Assembly: GCA_003402375.1 (NCBI GenBank)
Contig: QFXJ01000015.1
Location: 1-64,000, forward strand
Direction of reading: 5' to 3'
DNA from: Candidatus Nitrotoga sp. CP45
GTDB lineage: Bacteria > Pseudomonadota > Gammaproteobacteria > Burkholderiales > Gallionellaceae
DNA: 64,000 nucleotides
This document shows positions 1-8,824 of the stretch, piece by piece. Made by a program: the position numbers and the translations under genes. Under the pieces are notes generated by a model. It had not been told where the DNA came from. It ran no database searches and saw only the letters and a program-made list of their open reading frames with translations. How positions within the stretch are numbered: position 1 is the first letter of the stretch; the number at the start of each line of letters is the position of its first letter.

Positions 1-7
1 TTGATCC

Positions 8-270
8 GGCCTGATTTATCCGCGACTCATGTATGAGAGACACTCGTGCAAGTCAATAAATACAAGTTCTATGAGCAATTTAAACTGGGTGACTCACGGA
101 TAAATCGGGCCGAGTCTATAAAGTAGGTGGGTTGAGGCTTCGGCCGCCGCCCACTAAAAGTGGGCAAACCGTGGCGGACTCCGCTAAAACCATATTCACA
201 GAACGTATGATGAAACTCATAGTGTTTAAAACCTTAAATGCACCAGCTAAAGCTGGTGGTTTTTACCAAT
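8..270 (+). ncRNA. Structured non-coding stretch, possibly an orphan HEARO/omega-type RNA or IS end
   Basis: There is no convincing ORF. The segment opens with an imperfect inverted repeat (about 8-28 against 92-113). It continues with a GGC-TTCG-GCC hairpin near 136-145, a perfect 7-bp hairpin (GCCCACT / AGTGGGC, 149-165, loop AAA), a GCGG/CCGC mini-hairpin near 174-184, and a closing hairpin ACCAGC-TAAA-GCTGGT (242-257) followed by a T-rich tract. The succession of short GC-rich hairpins separated by TAAA/CAAACC-type single strands resembles the guide RNAs linked to IscB/TnpB elements, but no nuclease gene is present. The family assignment is from general resemblance only. It could instead be a degraded IS200/IS605 right end or the leader of the downstream receptor gene. 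Confidence 0.3.
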
Positions 271-318
271 TGATAGAAATAAATACGTTACACCCCAAAA
301 TTCACACTCAGGAAAAAC

Positions 319-2475
319 ATGATACGCACAAAACAATTCGCAATCAGTGCACTGACACTACTCATTAATCCTGCTGTATTTGCGGCAAATGAGACCCAAG
401 CGTTATCTGTTTTGGAAGAAGTGACTGTTACCGGAACCCGCGAGCCGACGCCCCTGTCTGAAGTGTCAGAGTCAGTCGGAATAATCAAGAAAGAGACCAT
501 TGCGTTCACCGCACCGGCCCATCCGCAGCAACTGCTTGGGCAAATTCCCGGGGTGGCGGTCAATGTCACCAATGGTGAAGGGCATACCATGGGCATACGC
601 CAAAAGATTGGTACCGACCCTGTTTACTTGTATCTGGAAGACGGCATTCCAATTCGTGCTACCGGATTTTTTAACCATAATGCGCTGTATGAGGTCAACA
701 TTCCCCAAGCAGGCGGCGTTGAAGTGGTGAAGGGAATAGGCTCGGCGCTCTATGGCTCCGATGCGATCGGCGGTACGGTAAACATCCTGACAAGCAAGCC
801 AACTACCCAAAGTGGTGCTGGACTTTCCACAGAAATAGGCAGCTACGGCTGGTATAGAGCACTAGGTCATGTCAATACCGGGCAAAAAGAATTTGGCGCG
901 CTACGTGCCGATGTAAATGTCTCGCATACCGATGGTTGGCGCGAGAAAACTGCATATGACCGGTTGAGCACTAATCTGCGCTGGGATTATGCGCCTAGCG
1001 GTAACACGGTATTAAAAACCATTTTGGGATATACCAAAATTGACCAAGAAACCGGCGCAAATTCGGCTCTGACACCCTTTGAATATAATAATACGCCGAC
1101 CGTGAATGCACGCCCTGTTGCATTCCGCAAGGTAGACGCGTTGCGGCTTTCAACTAATATAGATCATTATATTGGTGAAAATGAACTCATCTCGATTACG
1201 CCATATTTCCGAAATAACAAAATGGACCTCAATGGTTCATATAACTTTAGTACTGGCGCGACCAGTGATCCCCGAATTGAAAAATCCGATGTTACATCGC
1301 TAGGTGTGCTTACCAAATGGCGTAAGGACTTCCCAAATGCATTGAGGGCGCGCGTAATCGTGGGTTTTGATTATGACTATAGCCCCGGGAAACGCACCGA
1401 GGATGCCATTAGTTTTGCCGCTCCAGGTTGCTCAGTCGCCGGTACGGCAGTAAGTATTCAGAAGTTTAATTGCTATACGGTAGGGCCACGCATCTATGAT
1501 TACGACGTGACTTATCAAAGTGCGTCACCCTATTTTCATACTGAATTTTCCCCGGTAGAAAAGTTGCGTGTGACGGCTGCGGTGCGATATGACTCCATAA
1601 GTTACGACATGACTAACAATTTGGCGGCGGGTGATCTCGTTAATGGCACAAAACATTATTGGCAAAATGCTAGTAGCTCGCAATCATTTTCGAAGGTTAG
1701 CCCCAAATTGGGCGTGAATTTTGCATTGACTCCCGTCACCCATGTATACGCTTCTTATAAACAGGGGTTCCGTGCGCCGAGCGAGAGTAACTTATTCCGG
1801 GCAGGCCATGACTCAACGCTCGACCGGGGCCGAACCAAAGCGACCGATTTTCTGCAACTCAAACCTATCAAAGCGGACCAGTACGAAGTGGGATTGCGTG
1901 GCGATGCGAAGGGTTGGAGTTACGATTTGACCGCGTACTCGCTAAGAAAACGTGATGACATCCTTAACCAGCGCGATGCACTCAACCAGATCACGATTTC
2001 CTCGAATAACGGCAGCACCAAGCATCAGGGTGTTGAGTTGGGGATAGGTACCGCCTTTACAGAAAAGTTGCGGTTAGATCTTGCTTATAGTTATGCCAAG
2101 CATACCTACGAATCTTGGGTTACCAATCAATTTACCGGTGCAAACAATACCGGCAAGGATGTTGAATCTGCGCCTAACCAGTTTGGCAATACGCGCCTGA
2201 CTTGGACCCCAGCGAAGGGTACCACCACCCAAATTGAATGGGTGAAAATGGGTTCTTACTGGCTGGATGCGGCCAACACCGGGAAATACGCAGGACACCA
2301 GTTATGGAATCTGCGGGCTAGCCATGAAATCACGAAAGGGGTGTCAGTGTCAGGACGCATCATGAATCTAGCCGATAAACGTTATGCTGACAGTGCGGGT
2401 GGAACAGGTGCCGCACCCACCCTATCGCCCGGATTGCCACGTACCGTTTTTGCTGGCGTACAGGCCGCTTGGTAG
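319..2475 (+). CDS. TonB-dependent outer-membrane receptor
   Basis: 718-residue outer-membrane receptor for TonB/ExbBD-driven uptake of a scarce ligand such as a ferric siderophore, haem or cobalamin. Residues 1-22 are a signal peptide (VFA-A cleavage). A TonB-box-like EEVTVTGTR follows at about 33-41. The plug domain covers about 45-155 (motifs LLGQIPGV, LYLEDGIP and VEVVKGIGSALYGSDAIGG). The rest is beta-barrel ending in an aromatic residue (QAAW), the usual barrel assembly signal. The ATG is preceded by AGGAAA. No partner genes (tonB, exb, ABC importer, sigma/FecR) lie next to it, so the ligand cannot be read from context. Confidence 0.93.
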   Translation: MIRTKQFAISALTLLINPAVFAANETQALSVLEEVTVTGTREPTPLSEVSESVGIIKKETIAFTAPAHPQQLLGQIPGVAVNVTNGEGHTMGIRQKIGTDPVYLYLEDGIPIRATGFFNHNALYEVNIPQAGGVEVVKGIGSALYGSDAIGGTVNILTSKPTTQSGAGLSTEIGSYGWYRALGHVNTGQKEFGALRADVNVSHTDGWREKTAYDRLSTNLRWDYAPSGNTVLKTILGYTKIDQETGANSALTPFEYNNTPTVNARPVAFRKVDALRLSTNIDHYIGENELISITPYFRNNKMDLNGSYNFSTGATSDPRIEKSDVTSLGVLTKWRKDFPNALRARVIVGFDYDYSPGKRTEDAISFAAPGCSVAGTAVSIQKFNCYTVGPRIYDYDVTYQSASPYFHTEFSPVEKLRVTAAVRYDSISYDMTNNLAAGDLVNGTKHYWQNASSSQSFSKVSPKLGVNFALTPVTHVYASYKQGFRAPSESNLFRAGHDSTLDRGRTKATDFLQLKPIKADQYEVGLRGDAKGWSYDLTAYSLRKRDDILNQRDALNQITISSNNGSTKHQGVELGIGTAFTEKLRLDLAYSYAKHTYESWVTNQFTGANNTGKDVESAPNQFGNTRLTWTPAKGTTTQIEWVKMGSYWLDAANTGKYAGHQLWNLRASHEITKGVSVSGRIMNLADKRYADSAGGTGAAPTLSPGLPRTVFAGVQAAW

Positions 2476-2582
2476 TCAGAAGACGCTTAAATTGGGAACT
2501 AGAAGATTTGGGGATGCCGACTCCCGCTGATAATGGGTATTCATGAATTTTCCCCGTGCGATGGTGGCCGCGCCGTAAATAA

Positions 2583-2762
2583 GGGTACCTCTAAAAATTT
2601 AGAGTTCTAAACAAGACTAGGCGCGAATAAAAAATGTTAACGCAGCATATAATTGATATGTAAGGAAACATTTTTTGTGAGCAACAACGTATTGTGACGA
2701 GACGGGTTAAGCAGGCAATCCCCGAAGGGGATGCTCGCAAATCTGAATTTTTAGAGGTGCCC
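2583..2762. mobile_element. 180-bp MITE, copy 1
   Basis: Begins GGGTACCTCTAAAAATT and ends with its near-exact inverse (AATTTTTAGAGGTGCCC). The 4-bp sequence ATAA directly flanks both ends, as expected for a target duplication. It contains a CCCC-GAA-GGGG hairpin and no ORF. A second 180-bp copy at 62805-62984 differs at only five positions. This is a non-autonomous element. The 4-bp duplications of form NTAA fit an IS5-type transposase in trans, but none is in the window. It sits about 25 bp upstream of the first possible start of the AlkC-like gene. Confidence 0.88.
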
Positions 2763-2787
2763 ATAAATTGATCAGTTTAATTACCGA

Positions 2788-3645
2788 ATGATAACCACAT
2801 CAAATAATTTACCGCGTATTCCCGCTGCGCCGAATTCCATGCAAAAGGGAATTCCGCTTAAGAACCTGCTTGGCTTAGAGTCGGTTGATTGTTTAGCGCA
2901 CAATATTTTGCTGGTGTATCCCCAGTTTGATACAGAATCATTTTGTCGGGATGCATCGAATGGCCTGGAGCCACTCGGCATACTAGAGCGTGGCAAAAAA
3001 CTAGCGCGAACGCTCCGCCTATACTTGCCCCGGAAATATGCAACTGCCATAGAGATCATCTTGGCTTCCCTGACTCCGCCGCTGACCCGCACTGATACGC
3101 TAGGATTGGCGGTATTTTTTTACCTGCCACATATTAGTTTTATCGCAGAGTATGGATGGGAGTTTGAAGAAAACGATGGGCATGACCCGTTCTTGGTTTC
3201 GATGCGGGCACAATATGAACTCACCAAACGATTCAGTGCAGAATTTTCCATGCGTCCATTTTTGATCAAACAACAAGAACGCACGTTATCGCAACTGCTG
3301 GAATGGACCTCTGACCCAGACCCCCATGTCCGGCGGCTTTGCTCGGAAAGTACCCGCCCCAGATTGCCTTGGGCGGCACGGATTCCCGCATTTATCGCGA
3401 ATCCAACTTCTGCGCTTCCGATACTCGAAGCTTTAAAAAATGACCAAGATCTCTATGTGCGAAGAAGTGTTGCAAATCATCTTGGCGATATTGCGAAAGA
3501 CCACCCTGAATTTGTATTTACAATTTGTGAGCGTTGGTTAACCGAAGCTACCAACGAGGTAAAATGGCTCATCCGCCATGCACTTCGGCATCCTGCCAAA
3601 AAAGAAAATAAAACCGCACTCCAACTTAGAGCCGCCGCAAAATAA
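2788..3645 (+). CDS. AlkC-like DNA alkylation repair protein (HEAT-repeat glycosylase family)
   Basis: 285-residue protein of the AlkC/AlkD-type superfamily, which removes 3-methyladenine-type alkylated bases using HEAT-like helical repeats. The diagnostic blocks are HVRRLCSESTRPRLPWA (180-196) and YVRRSVANHLGDIAKDHP (223-240). Family similarity starts around residue 20 (IPLKNLLG), so the true start may be the ATG at 2839 rather than 2788. Neither start has a clear Shine-Dalgarno. The MITE lies immediately upstream and may have changed the promoter or leader. The gene stands alone, with no ada/alk operon nearby. Confidence 0.85.
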   Translation: MITTSNNLPRIPAAPNSMQKGIPLKNLLGLESVDCLAHNILLVYPQFDTESFCRDASNGLEPLGILERGKKLARTLRLYLPRKYATAIEIILASLTPPLTRTDTLGLAVFFYLPHISFIAEYGWEFEENDGHDPFLVSMRAQYELTKRFSAEFSMRPFLIKQQERTLSQLLEWTSDPDPHVRRLCSESTRPRLPWAARIPAFIANPTSALPILEALKNDQDLYVRRSVANHLGDIAKDHPEFVFTICERWLTEATNEVKWLIRHALRHPAKKENKTALQLRAAAK

Positions 3646-3755
3646 AGGATATCAGCAGGTGCTGGCTCTCCCACATAAACTGATTTTAAGAAAAACAATC
3701 TAATATTACAGTCAAGCGGGGTACACAAAATTTATCCCCAGTGTCAGGAGTTATT

Positions 3756-4235
3756 ATGAAAAATCGGGAAGAACCCGTAGCTGTTATGGCCGCGCAAGTT
3801 ACGCCACGTCCGAAACTATCGAATTATCCAGAACCATTCGCTTCACGTATGAAGGGTCGGGAAAAGCGCGCTCTAGGAGACTTGTTTGGCCTTTCAAACT
3901 TCGGGGTAAATTTAACGCGGCTTTCGCCCGGTGCTGCTTCAGCGCTACGTCACGCCCACTCCAAGCAAGACGAATTTATCTACATTTTGCACGGGCATCC
4001 CATTTTGATTACCGATGCAGGCGAAACACAGCTTTCTCCTGGTATGTGTGCGGGATTCAAAGCCGGCACAGGAAACGCGCACCAGTTGGTGAACCGCACC
4101 AGCGACGAAGTGCATTTCCTTGAGGTAGGCGACCGCAGCCCAGGAGATTCGGCGCAATATCCAGATGATGATTTAAAGGCGCTTCTCGTCGAAGGCAAAT
4201 GGCAATTTACACACAACGACGGTTCACTATATTGA
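3756..4235 (+). CDS. Cupin-domain protein
   Basis: 159-residue single-domain cupin. The ATG at 3756 is chosen because AGGAG lies five bases upstream; a GTG at 3741 would put that ribosome-binding site inside the gene. Cupin motif 1 is recognisable as ALRHAHSKQDEFIYILHG, with metal-ligand type H-x-H and E. Motif 2 is around GTGNAHQLVNRTSDEVHFLEVGDRS. Related proteins are metal-dependent sugar-modifying or dioxygenase-like enzymes, or small-molecule binders, and the substrate cannot be predicted. Residues ALLVEGKWQFTHNDGSLY at the C-terminus are typical of transcriptional-regulator-like cupins found beside detoxification genes. Confidence 0.85.
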   Translation: MKNREEPVAVMAAQVTPRPKLSNYPEPFASRMKGREKRALGDLFGLSNFGVNLTRLSPGAASALRHAHSKQDEFIYILHGHPILITDAGETQLSPGMCAGFKAGTGNAHQLVNRTSDEVHFLEVGDRSPGDSAQYPDDDLKALLVEGKWQFTHNDGSLY

Positions 4236-4293
4236 AGTCCATCCAACGCCACACAACATAGAAATTGTGCGATTTTTTATCAATGAGGTTTAT

Positions 4294-4575
4294 ATGCAAT
4301 ACGTTTTAATCATTCACGAAGTGGCGGCTTATCCAGCATGGAAGGCTATTTTTGATCAAGCCGCAAACATTAGAAAAAATGCTGGGGAAATTAGCTACCA
4401 ATTGCTGCGATACGATAATGACGCAAACAACATCGTCCATTTCTCGCAATGGTCATCGCTGGACAATGCCCGGCGTTTTTTCGAGTCCCCTGAGTTAGTG
4501 GAAATCAGAAAAAAAGCCGGTGTAAAAGTGCCCTCGTTTATCTATCTGGAAGAAATAGAACATGGGGTGCTGTAG
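4294..4575 (+). CDS. Small antibiotic-biosynthesis-monooxygenase-like (ABM) protein
   Basis: 93-residue protein with the alpha/beta ferredoxin-like pattern of the dimeric ABM/EthD barrel: strand QYVLIIHEV, a helix over PAWKAIFDQA, strand YQLLRYDNDANNIVHFSQW, then helix DNARRFFESPELVEIRKKAGV. The ATG at 4294 follows GAGG with good spacing; a GTG at 4267 in the same frame has no ribosome-binding site. It lies 58 bp after the cupin gene on the same strand, so the two are probably co-transcribed. Family members oxidise quinols or cleave haem, and no specific substrate can be inferred here. Confidence 0.75.
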   Translation: MQYVLIIHEVAAYPAWKAIFDQAANIRKNAGEISYQLLRYDNDANNIVHFSQWSSLDNARRFFESPELVEIRKKAGVKVPSFIYLEEIEHGVL

Positions 4576-4684
4576 TAAATTTAGGCTCAAGCCTGGCCGC
4601 ACAAATTTGCCAGCACCATTATTGATCCAGCACGGTAAAGTATAAACCGCGTTCGGGCTGAAATTGTCGAACCCCCAGGCTCTA

Positions 4685-5095
4685 TCAAGCTATCAAACCG
4701 ACCAACGATAGGATACGCCGCTTGCCAATCCTGCTGAAACCAATAGAATCCGTCGGATCCCTGTGATTCACCGGATTATTCCCCACATACGCATACCAAT
4801 TCACCCCATCCGCATACCCGATCGGATCCGTCTCCAGAAACCGACCCATCGTGGGTGAATACCACTTGACCTTGTAATAATACAATCCCAGTCCGGCGAT
4901 ATATTGCTGCCCTGTATAACCAAACCGGTTTGGCGCAGTGGTTCCATTCTCGCCAAACGGTCCATACCCACGTATCGCCACTACATTCCCCGCCGCAACC
5001 GCTTCGGCGATTATGCTTCCTCGGTGCTGATGCTTTAGCCGTCAGGCCAGGTGAGGTGGGTGCGGGTGCCGACGGTGTCGTAGACGTAGCTCACG
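4685..5095 (-). pseudogene. Relic of an RHS-repeat protein (C-terminal core)
   Basis: Residues encoded at 4981-4685 match the RHS-repeat-associated core: RFGYTGQQY, GLYYYKVKWYSPTMGRFLETDPIGYADG, NWYAYVGNNPVN, DPTD. About 60 bp upstream, past stop codons, an RHS repeat unit is still readable at 5092-5039 (SYVYDTVGTRTHLTWPDG, then stop). The large N-terminal part and a distinct toxin tip are missing. This is a fragment of a polymorphic-toxin/cell-surface RHS gene, broken by stops and deletion. Orphan RHS tips are common debris of recombination at rhs loci. Confidence 0.8.
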
Positions 5096-5238
5096 ATTAT
5101 TTAAAAATACGTTTAAAGACGGTATCTACGTTAACCCAAGCTACGCTTACTCCAAAATGACGAATCCGCGTGGGCTACATGGCTGACCATATTTGTTCCC
5201 CTATTTATTCATCATTAGGTTGTTTGTAATGGCCTGGC

Positions 5239-5799
5239 CTACGCATTCAGGTTCTTCACTTCGGCAGTCACATTGCGACAAGTTTCATCAATACTGAGGT
5301 TCATTGCGCCAATTGTTTCAAAAAAATCTTCAAACATGCTTGAATCCATCTGGCTGTAAAATCTCAATGTCATTTCGACTTTCTCAATGAATTGGCGCAC
5401 GGTAGCGCCCAGCACCATAGTTGGAGTGACCAAGGAATACGGAACTGAATGAAGTGGAATTTCACTCAAATATTTATCAATGCGGCGTAATTCACCAATA
5501 TCACAGTGAATGAGTCTCTCTGCTACCTTGTGCACGGACTCACGATCTTTCAATTGACCTAAAATATGTCTCATTGCCTTTGCTGAATTCTTTGCAAGAA
5601 CGGACAACGTTTTTGCGATGTCAACTCGCGCCGTGCGTTGTTCTGTCATGTGCAGATCAAGTGCATTTCGATGCTGTAACTTAGCTTGATGCACGGCAAT
5701 CCATGCTGCTGCGACTATAGCGGCGACTGAACCGAGCGCTTGTACCCACGCGGCCCACTCAGTACTCGTAAGATTCGATACGAAACACAGCGTATTCAT
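5239..5799 (-). CDS. Hypothetical protein with one N-terminal membrane segment
   Basis: 186 residues with no family recognised. Residues about 15-38 (WAAWVQALGSVAAIVAAAWIAVHQA) form one transmembrane helix. The remainder is a largely helical cytoplasmic part rich in K, E and R, without catalytic motifs. The WVQALGSVAAIVAAAW signature is common in small phage- and island-encoded membrane proteins of unknown role. AGGG lies about ten bases before the ATG. It stands alone between the RHS relic and the glycosyltransferases, which suggests accessory DNA. Confidence 0.6.
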   Translation of the reverse strand: MNTLCFVSNLTSTEWAAWVQALGSVAAIVAAAWIAVHQAKLQHRNALDLHMTEQRTARVDIAKTLSVLAKNSAKAMRHILGQLKDRESVHKVAERLIHCDIGELRRIDKYLSEIPLHSVPYSLVTPTMVLGATVRQFIEKVEMTLRFYSQMDSSMFEDFFETIGAMNLSIDETCRNVTAEVKNLNA

Positions 5800-6152
5800 A
5801 TCACCGCCCTAGATCATTTAACGTAAAGCAGAAATCCTAAAAACGCCTGAGAAAGCACCTTAGAGGCATGTAGTCCGGCACCCGTCTTGCAATGCTTTGT
5901 TTTTATTTGAGGTAAAAATATAGTACACCCTAATTTTTCAAATAAAACACCACGATAAAACCGCAAGAACGGGGGCAATTCTAACATTGCTACATTTTCT
6001 TTCGGTCTCCTTCAAACTTCTGCACTGCGCAACTACTGTTGGTTAGTGTACCCCGAATAGCGCTGCCCGATCTCTATCCGAACGTCGAATCCTGTACTCA
6101 TCAACCACGCCTTTCCACCCGTGAAATCAGAGCACGGCGTTGGCCGGGTTAT
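5800..6152. other. Gene-free interval
   Basis: The first 170 bases are AT-rich and would hold the promoter of the minus-strand membrane protein gene. The remainder is the 3' side of the glycosyltransferase gene. No gene, RNA or repeat is recognisable. Confidence 0.5.
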
Positions 6153-7046
6153 TCAGTCCGCTTCGACAGCGCCAAGATAACCGCGCCGAAATGCGGCATC
6201 CAGTTGCTGGGTATAGAAGGCGATCCAGGCATGCATGGGGGCATTTGCTTCAGGTGATGGGTGGAGTGGTTCGTTGTCCCGATGAATCATGGTACGCCAT
6301 GAATGATCCAGATTGGGGTGCAATTTTTCCAATACCCGGGCGGCTTTACCGGCGTGCTCCATGTTCCTGCAGCGTTCGTCGAATGAGACGGCATGTCGGT
6401 GTACCGCCGTGGCGCCCGCGACGAACTGGGAATATCCGCCGCTGGCCACCCAACGTACGCCGAATTCAAAGTCGTCCCAGGCATCGGTTAAAAACCGTTC
6501 ATCAAAACCGCCGAGCGACTGGAATTTGGCTTTCCTGATTGAGGCATTGCCGGCATAGAAAAATGTCTTGGGCCAGACCGCCAAAATACGACGCATGGGA
6601 ACGCCAAATATTTTGCCCGAGTCTTCCAGCCAGCGCGCGAAGAGGTCTTTTCGGCAGTCATCAGGAAATAGCCCCGGGCCTATGCCCACAGCGTTAAGAT
6701 CAGGGTTCAGTGTGTGGTATTCCGCGTAAGCGGCAATTAGGCCGGGGGAAGGGTCGAAGTCGTCCGCGAGAAATACCAGCAGGTCACCATCGGCCTGAGC
6801 GGCAGCCATGTTGTTTTGGGTCGCCCGTGCCGGACTTGGACAGTTGAGTAATGACGCCGAGATCGCTGGATGCTGTTGGCGAAATTCAGCGAATGCCCGC
6901 GATGTAGAAGCATTGGCCTGTCCATCGACGAAGATAAACTCGAACGCATCATGCGGGTAGGTTTGGGCTGCTACTGATGCGAAGAAATTCTGCTGTTTGT
7001 GTTTAAAAAAATCGGGTTCGGACGCCACGATTAAAGAAACTCGCAT
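6153..7046 (-). CDS. Glycosyltransferase family 2 protein
   Basis: 297-residue cytosolic GT-A glycosyltransferase. The nucleotide-binding strand (VSLIVASEP) starts at residue 3. An acidic FIFVDG at about 38 and the DXD-like FLADDFD at about 92 are the sugar-nucleotide/metal sites. The acceptor-side FLTDAWDDFEFGVR (about 187) corresponds to the conserved ED/DE region of GT2 enzymes. Its start overlaps the end of the upstream SEC-C/TPR/GT2 gene by 16 bp, so the two are translated as a pair and probably act on the same glycan. No polysaccharide export genes are adjacent, so the product is unknown. Confidence 0.88.
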   Translation of the reverse strand: MRVSLIVASEPDFFKHKQQNFFASVAAQTYPHDAFEFIFVDGQANASTSRAFAEFRQQHPAISASLLNCPSPARATQNNMAAAQADGDLLVFLADDFDPSPGLIAAYAEYHTLNPDLNAVGIGPGLFPDDCRKDLFARWLEDSGKIFGVPMRRILAVWPKTFFYAGNASIRKAKFQSLGGFDERFLTDAWDDFEFGVRWVASGGYSQFVAGATAVHRHAVSFDERCRNMEHAGKAARVLEKLHPNLDHSWRTMIHRDNEPLHPSPEANAPMHAWIAFYTQQLDAAFRRGYLGAVEAD

Positions 7047-8521
7047 GATACTTCTCCAATCCGATTTGAGGGAGTTAGCGAAAGGGGAGCCTGAAGCGCC
7101 TGCTCGATTAACTCAATCGGCAAGTGTTGCAATGCATCGGTTGCGCCAAGCAGGGCAATAAACTCATCGCCCCAGTTGGCAAACGTTGGCGCAAAAGGAT
7201 TTGGCCAAGTGGGTTGGTTTTGCACGAGGCTGACGAAAGCAGCCATGACCTTGCCGTGTTCCATGCGCGGATTACCGGCGGCTTCGGTGATGGTATTGTG
7301 GTCATGGATACGGTACTCGTATAGCGGGTGCGGCACCAATACCGGCTCGCACTGCAGCGTTGCACGCAAGCAAAAATCCCAATCATGGTTATAGCGATAG
7401 TCGCGAAACCCACCCAAGGTTTCCCAGAGACGTTTGCGGAACAGTAGGTTGCCGCTGGAAATGGCCGAGTTCGCGCGCAGCATCGCCAAACCCAGTGTGC
7501 AAGACATAACCGTTGCATTCTGGGCTGCCATCAATGCGGCGACGCGGACATCGGCAAGGTGGCCAAGGGGTTGGCCGTGTGTATCCATATATGAAACACG
7601 TGCGTAACCCCAATCGGCATTGCTTTCCAGCAAAATGGGCAGCATCGTCGCTATGCGCTCTGCCGGCAGTCGGTCGTCGGAATTGAGCAGCTGGATAAAA
7701 TCACCTTTGGCTAATGCAATACCCTGGTTCAGGGTAGCTGCAGCGCCCCGATTTTCGCGGGCGATGAACGTTACCGGAAATGGAGCCGCAACAAGCGCAG
7801 CACGACAGTGTGCAACTGTGTCATCGATGGAACCGTCGTCAATCACGATTAGCTCCAACGGATATTGTGTCTGGGCGAACACTGAAATGATCGCCTCGGC
7901 GACATATCTTGCGTGCATGTAAGCCGGCATCACAACCGACACGGTCGGAAGTTTTTTCGGATGAGGTATCTGGCTGCGCCGGTCTTGGTTCGCTTTGGCG
8001 CCTGTTAATGCCGGGTGCATGCGTCGATATTCGACGAGTTTATTTTGCAAAAACGAAGACAGATGATCCGGGCAGACAGATGCCAATAGCAAGCCGAGAT
8101 TGGACCAGAAACCGGGAAAATGCACGGCGGAGGTGGATAACAACGCGGCAAAAGCCGCGCGCGATTCATCCATGAGACCGAGCTGGTAGAGCGTGACAGC
8201 TCTCATGTGAGCGACTTCCCAATCTTCGCCCTGTTCCCGGAGGACGGCATCATAAGCCTCAATAGCCTGAAAAAACCTGCCGCCTCGTTGCAAGTCGAGC
8301 CCCGCCTGACGATTGCGCTCGTATCTCGCCGCCGCAGTTGATGCGTTAGTATTCAACAAACCACAGCAGTGCTTGTAGCGCAGCCCACTTTTGCATGGGC
8401 AAGGTGCGTTCCGCGACGAGACATCGATTCCGTTTTGATGGCGTATTAATGGCATATGATGAGAATGGCCAAGCAGACTTACAATTTCTGAATGGGAAAT
8501 ATTTTCGGGCTGGATATGCAC
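7031..8521 (-). CDS. SEC-C / TPR / family 2 glycosyltransferase fusion
   Basis: 496 residues in three parts. Residues 37-54 are a SEC-C zinc motif (RNAPCPCKSGLRYKHCCG; ligands C41, C43, C52 and C53 or H51). About 65-150 is a TPR-like helical stretch (GLDLQRGGRFFQAIEAYDAVL). About 190-430 is a GT-A domain with VSVVMPAYMHARYVAEAI, IDDGSIDDT and a DXD-like LLNSDDR. The start is a GTG at 8521; an ATG at 8455 is an alternative that keeps the SEC-C motif. SEC-C is best known from the SecA C-terminus, where it binds SecB, so here it may dock the transferase to a partner (inference). Confidence 0.85.
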   Translation of the reverse strand: MHIQPENISHSEIVSLLGHSHHMPLIRHQNGIDVSSRNAPCPCKSGLRYKHCCGLLNTNASTAAARYERNRQAGLDLQRGGRFFQAIEAYDAVLREQGEDWEVAHMRAVTLYQLGLMDESRAAFAALLSTSAVHFPGFWSNLGLLLASVCPDHLSSFLQNKLVEYRRMHPALTGAKANQDRRSQIPHPKKLPTVSVVMPAYMHARYVAEAIISVFAQTQYPLELIVIDDGSIDDTVAHCRAALVAAPFPVTFIARENRGAAATLNQGIALAKGDFIQLLNSDDRLPAERIATMLPILLESNADWGYARVSYMDTHGQPLGHLADVRVAALMAAQNATVMSCTLGLAMLRANSAISSGNLLFRKRLWETLGGFRDYRYNHDWDFCLRATLQCEPVLVPHPLYEYRIHDHNTITEAAGNPRMEHGKVMAAFVSLVQNQPTWPNPFAPTFANWGDEFIALLGATDALQHLPIELIEQALQAPLSLTPSNRIGEVSCEFL

Positions 8522-8824
8522 GATATCTTAATGATTATACGCGACCGATCGCCGAACATATGTTGAGCATGCGTGAATAAAACGCAATGTGACAAGTGTT
8601 TGCTCGTGTTCTTTGACGCTATGTTCGACGGCGTACAGACTCGAAAATCATTTCGATGAAATGCTTATCATGTAAAGACACGTGTGAATAAAGCAATACA
8701 GTCAGCAGCTTCGTTTATTCAAATCAAATAATCAGTGCTAGGCTCTTAAGCTGCATTGTGTGCCAGAACTAATGGCAATGATGCCGACAGGCTTGCTCCT
8801 CTTCCACGATAAAAACGCAATTTG
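8522..8824. other. Divergent intergenic region before zwf
   Basis: About 300 bp between the minus-strand glycosyltransferase gene and zwf. It contains stop-rich, fairly AT-rich sequence that presumably holds both promoters. No RNA gene or repeat is recognised. Confidence 0.45.

Noticed and set aside
1-318. Cobalamin riboswitch before the TonB-dependent receptor
   Set aside because: The conserved B12-box core was not found, so receptor regulation by cobalamin is not supported.
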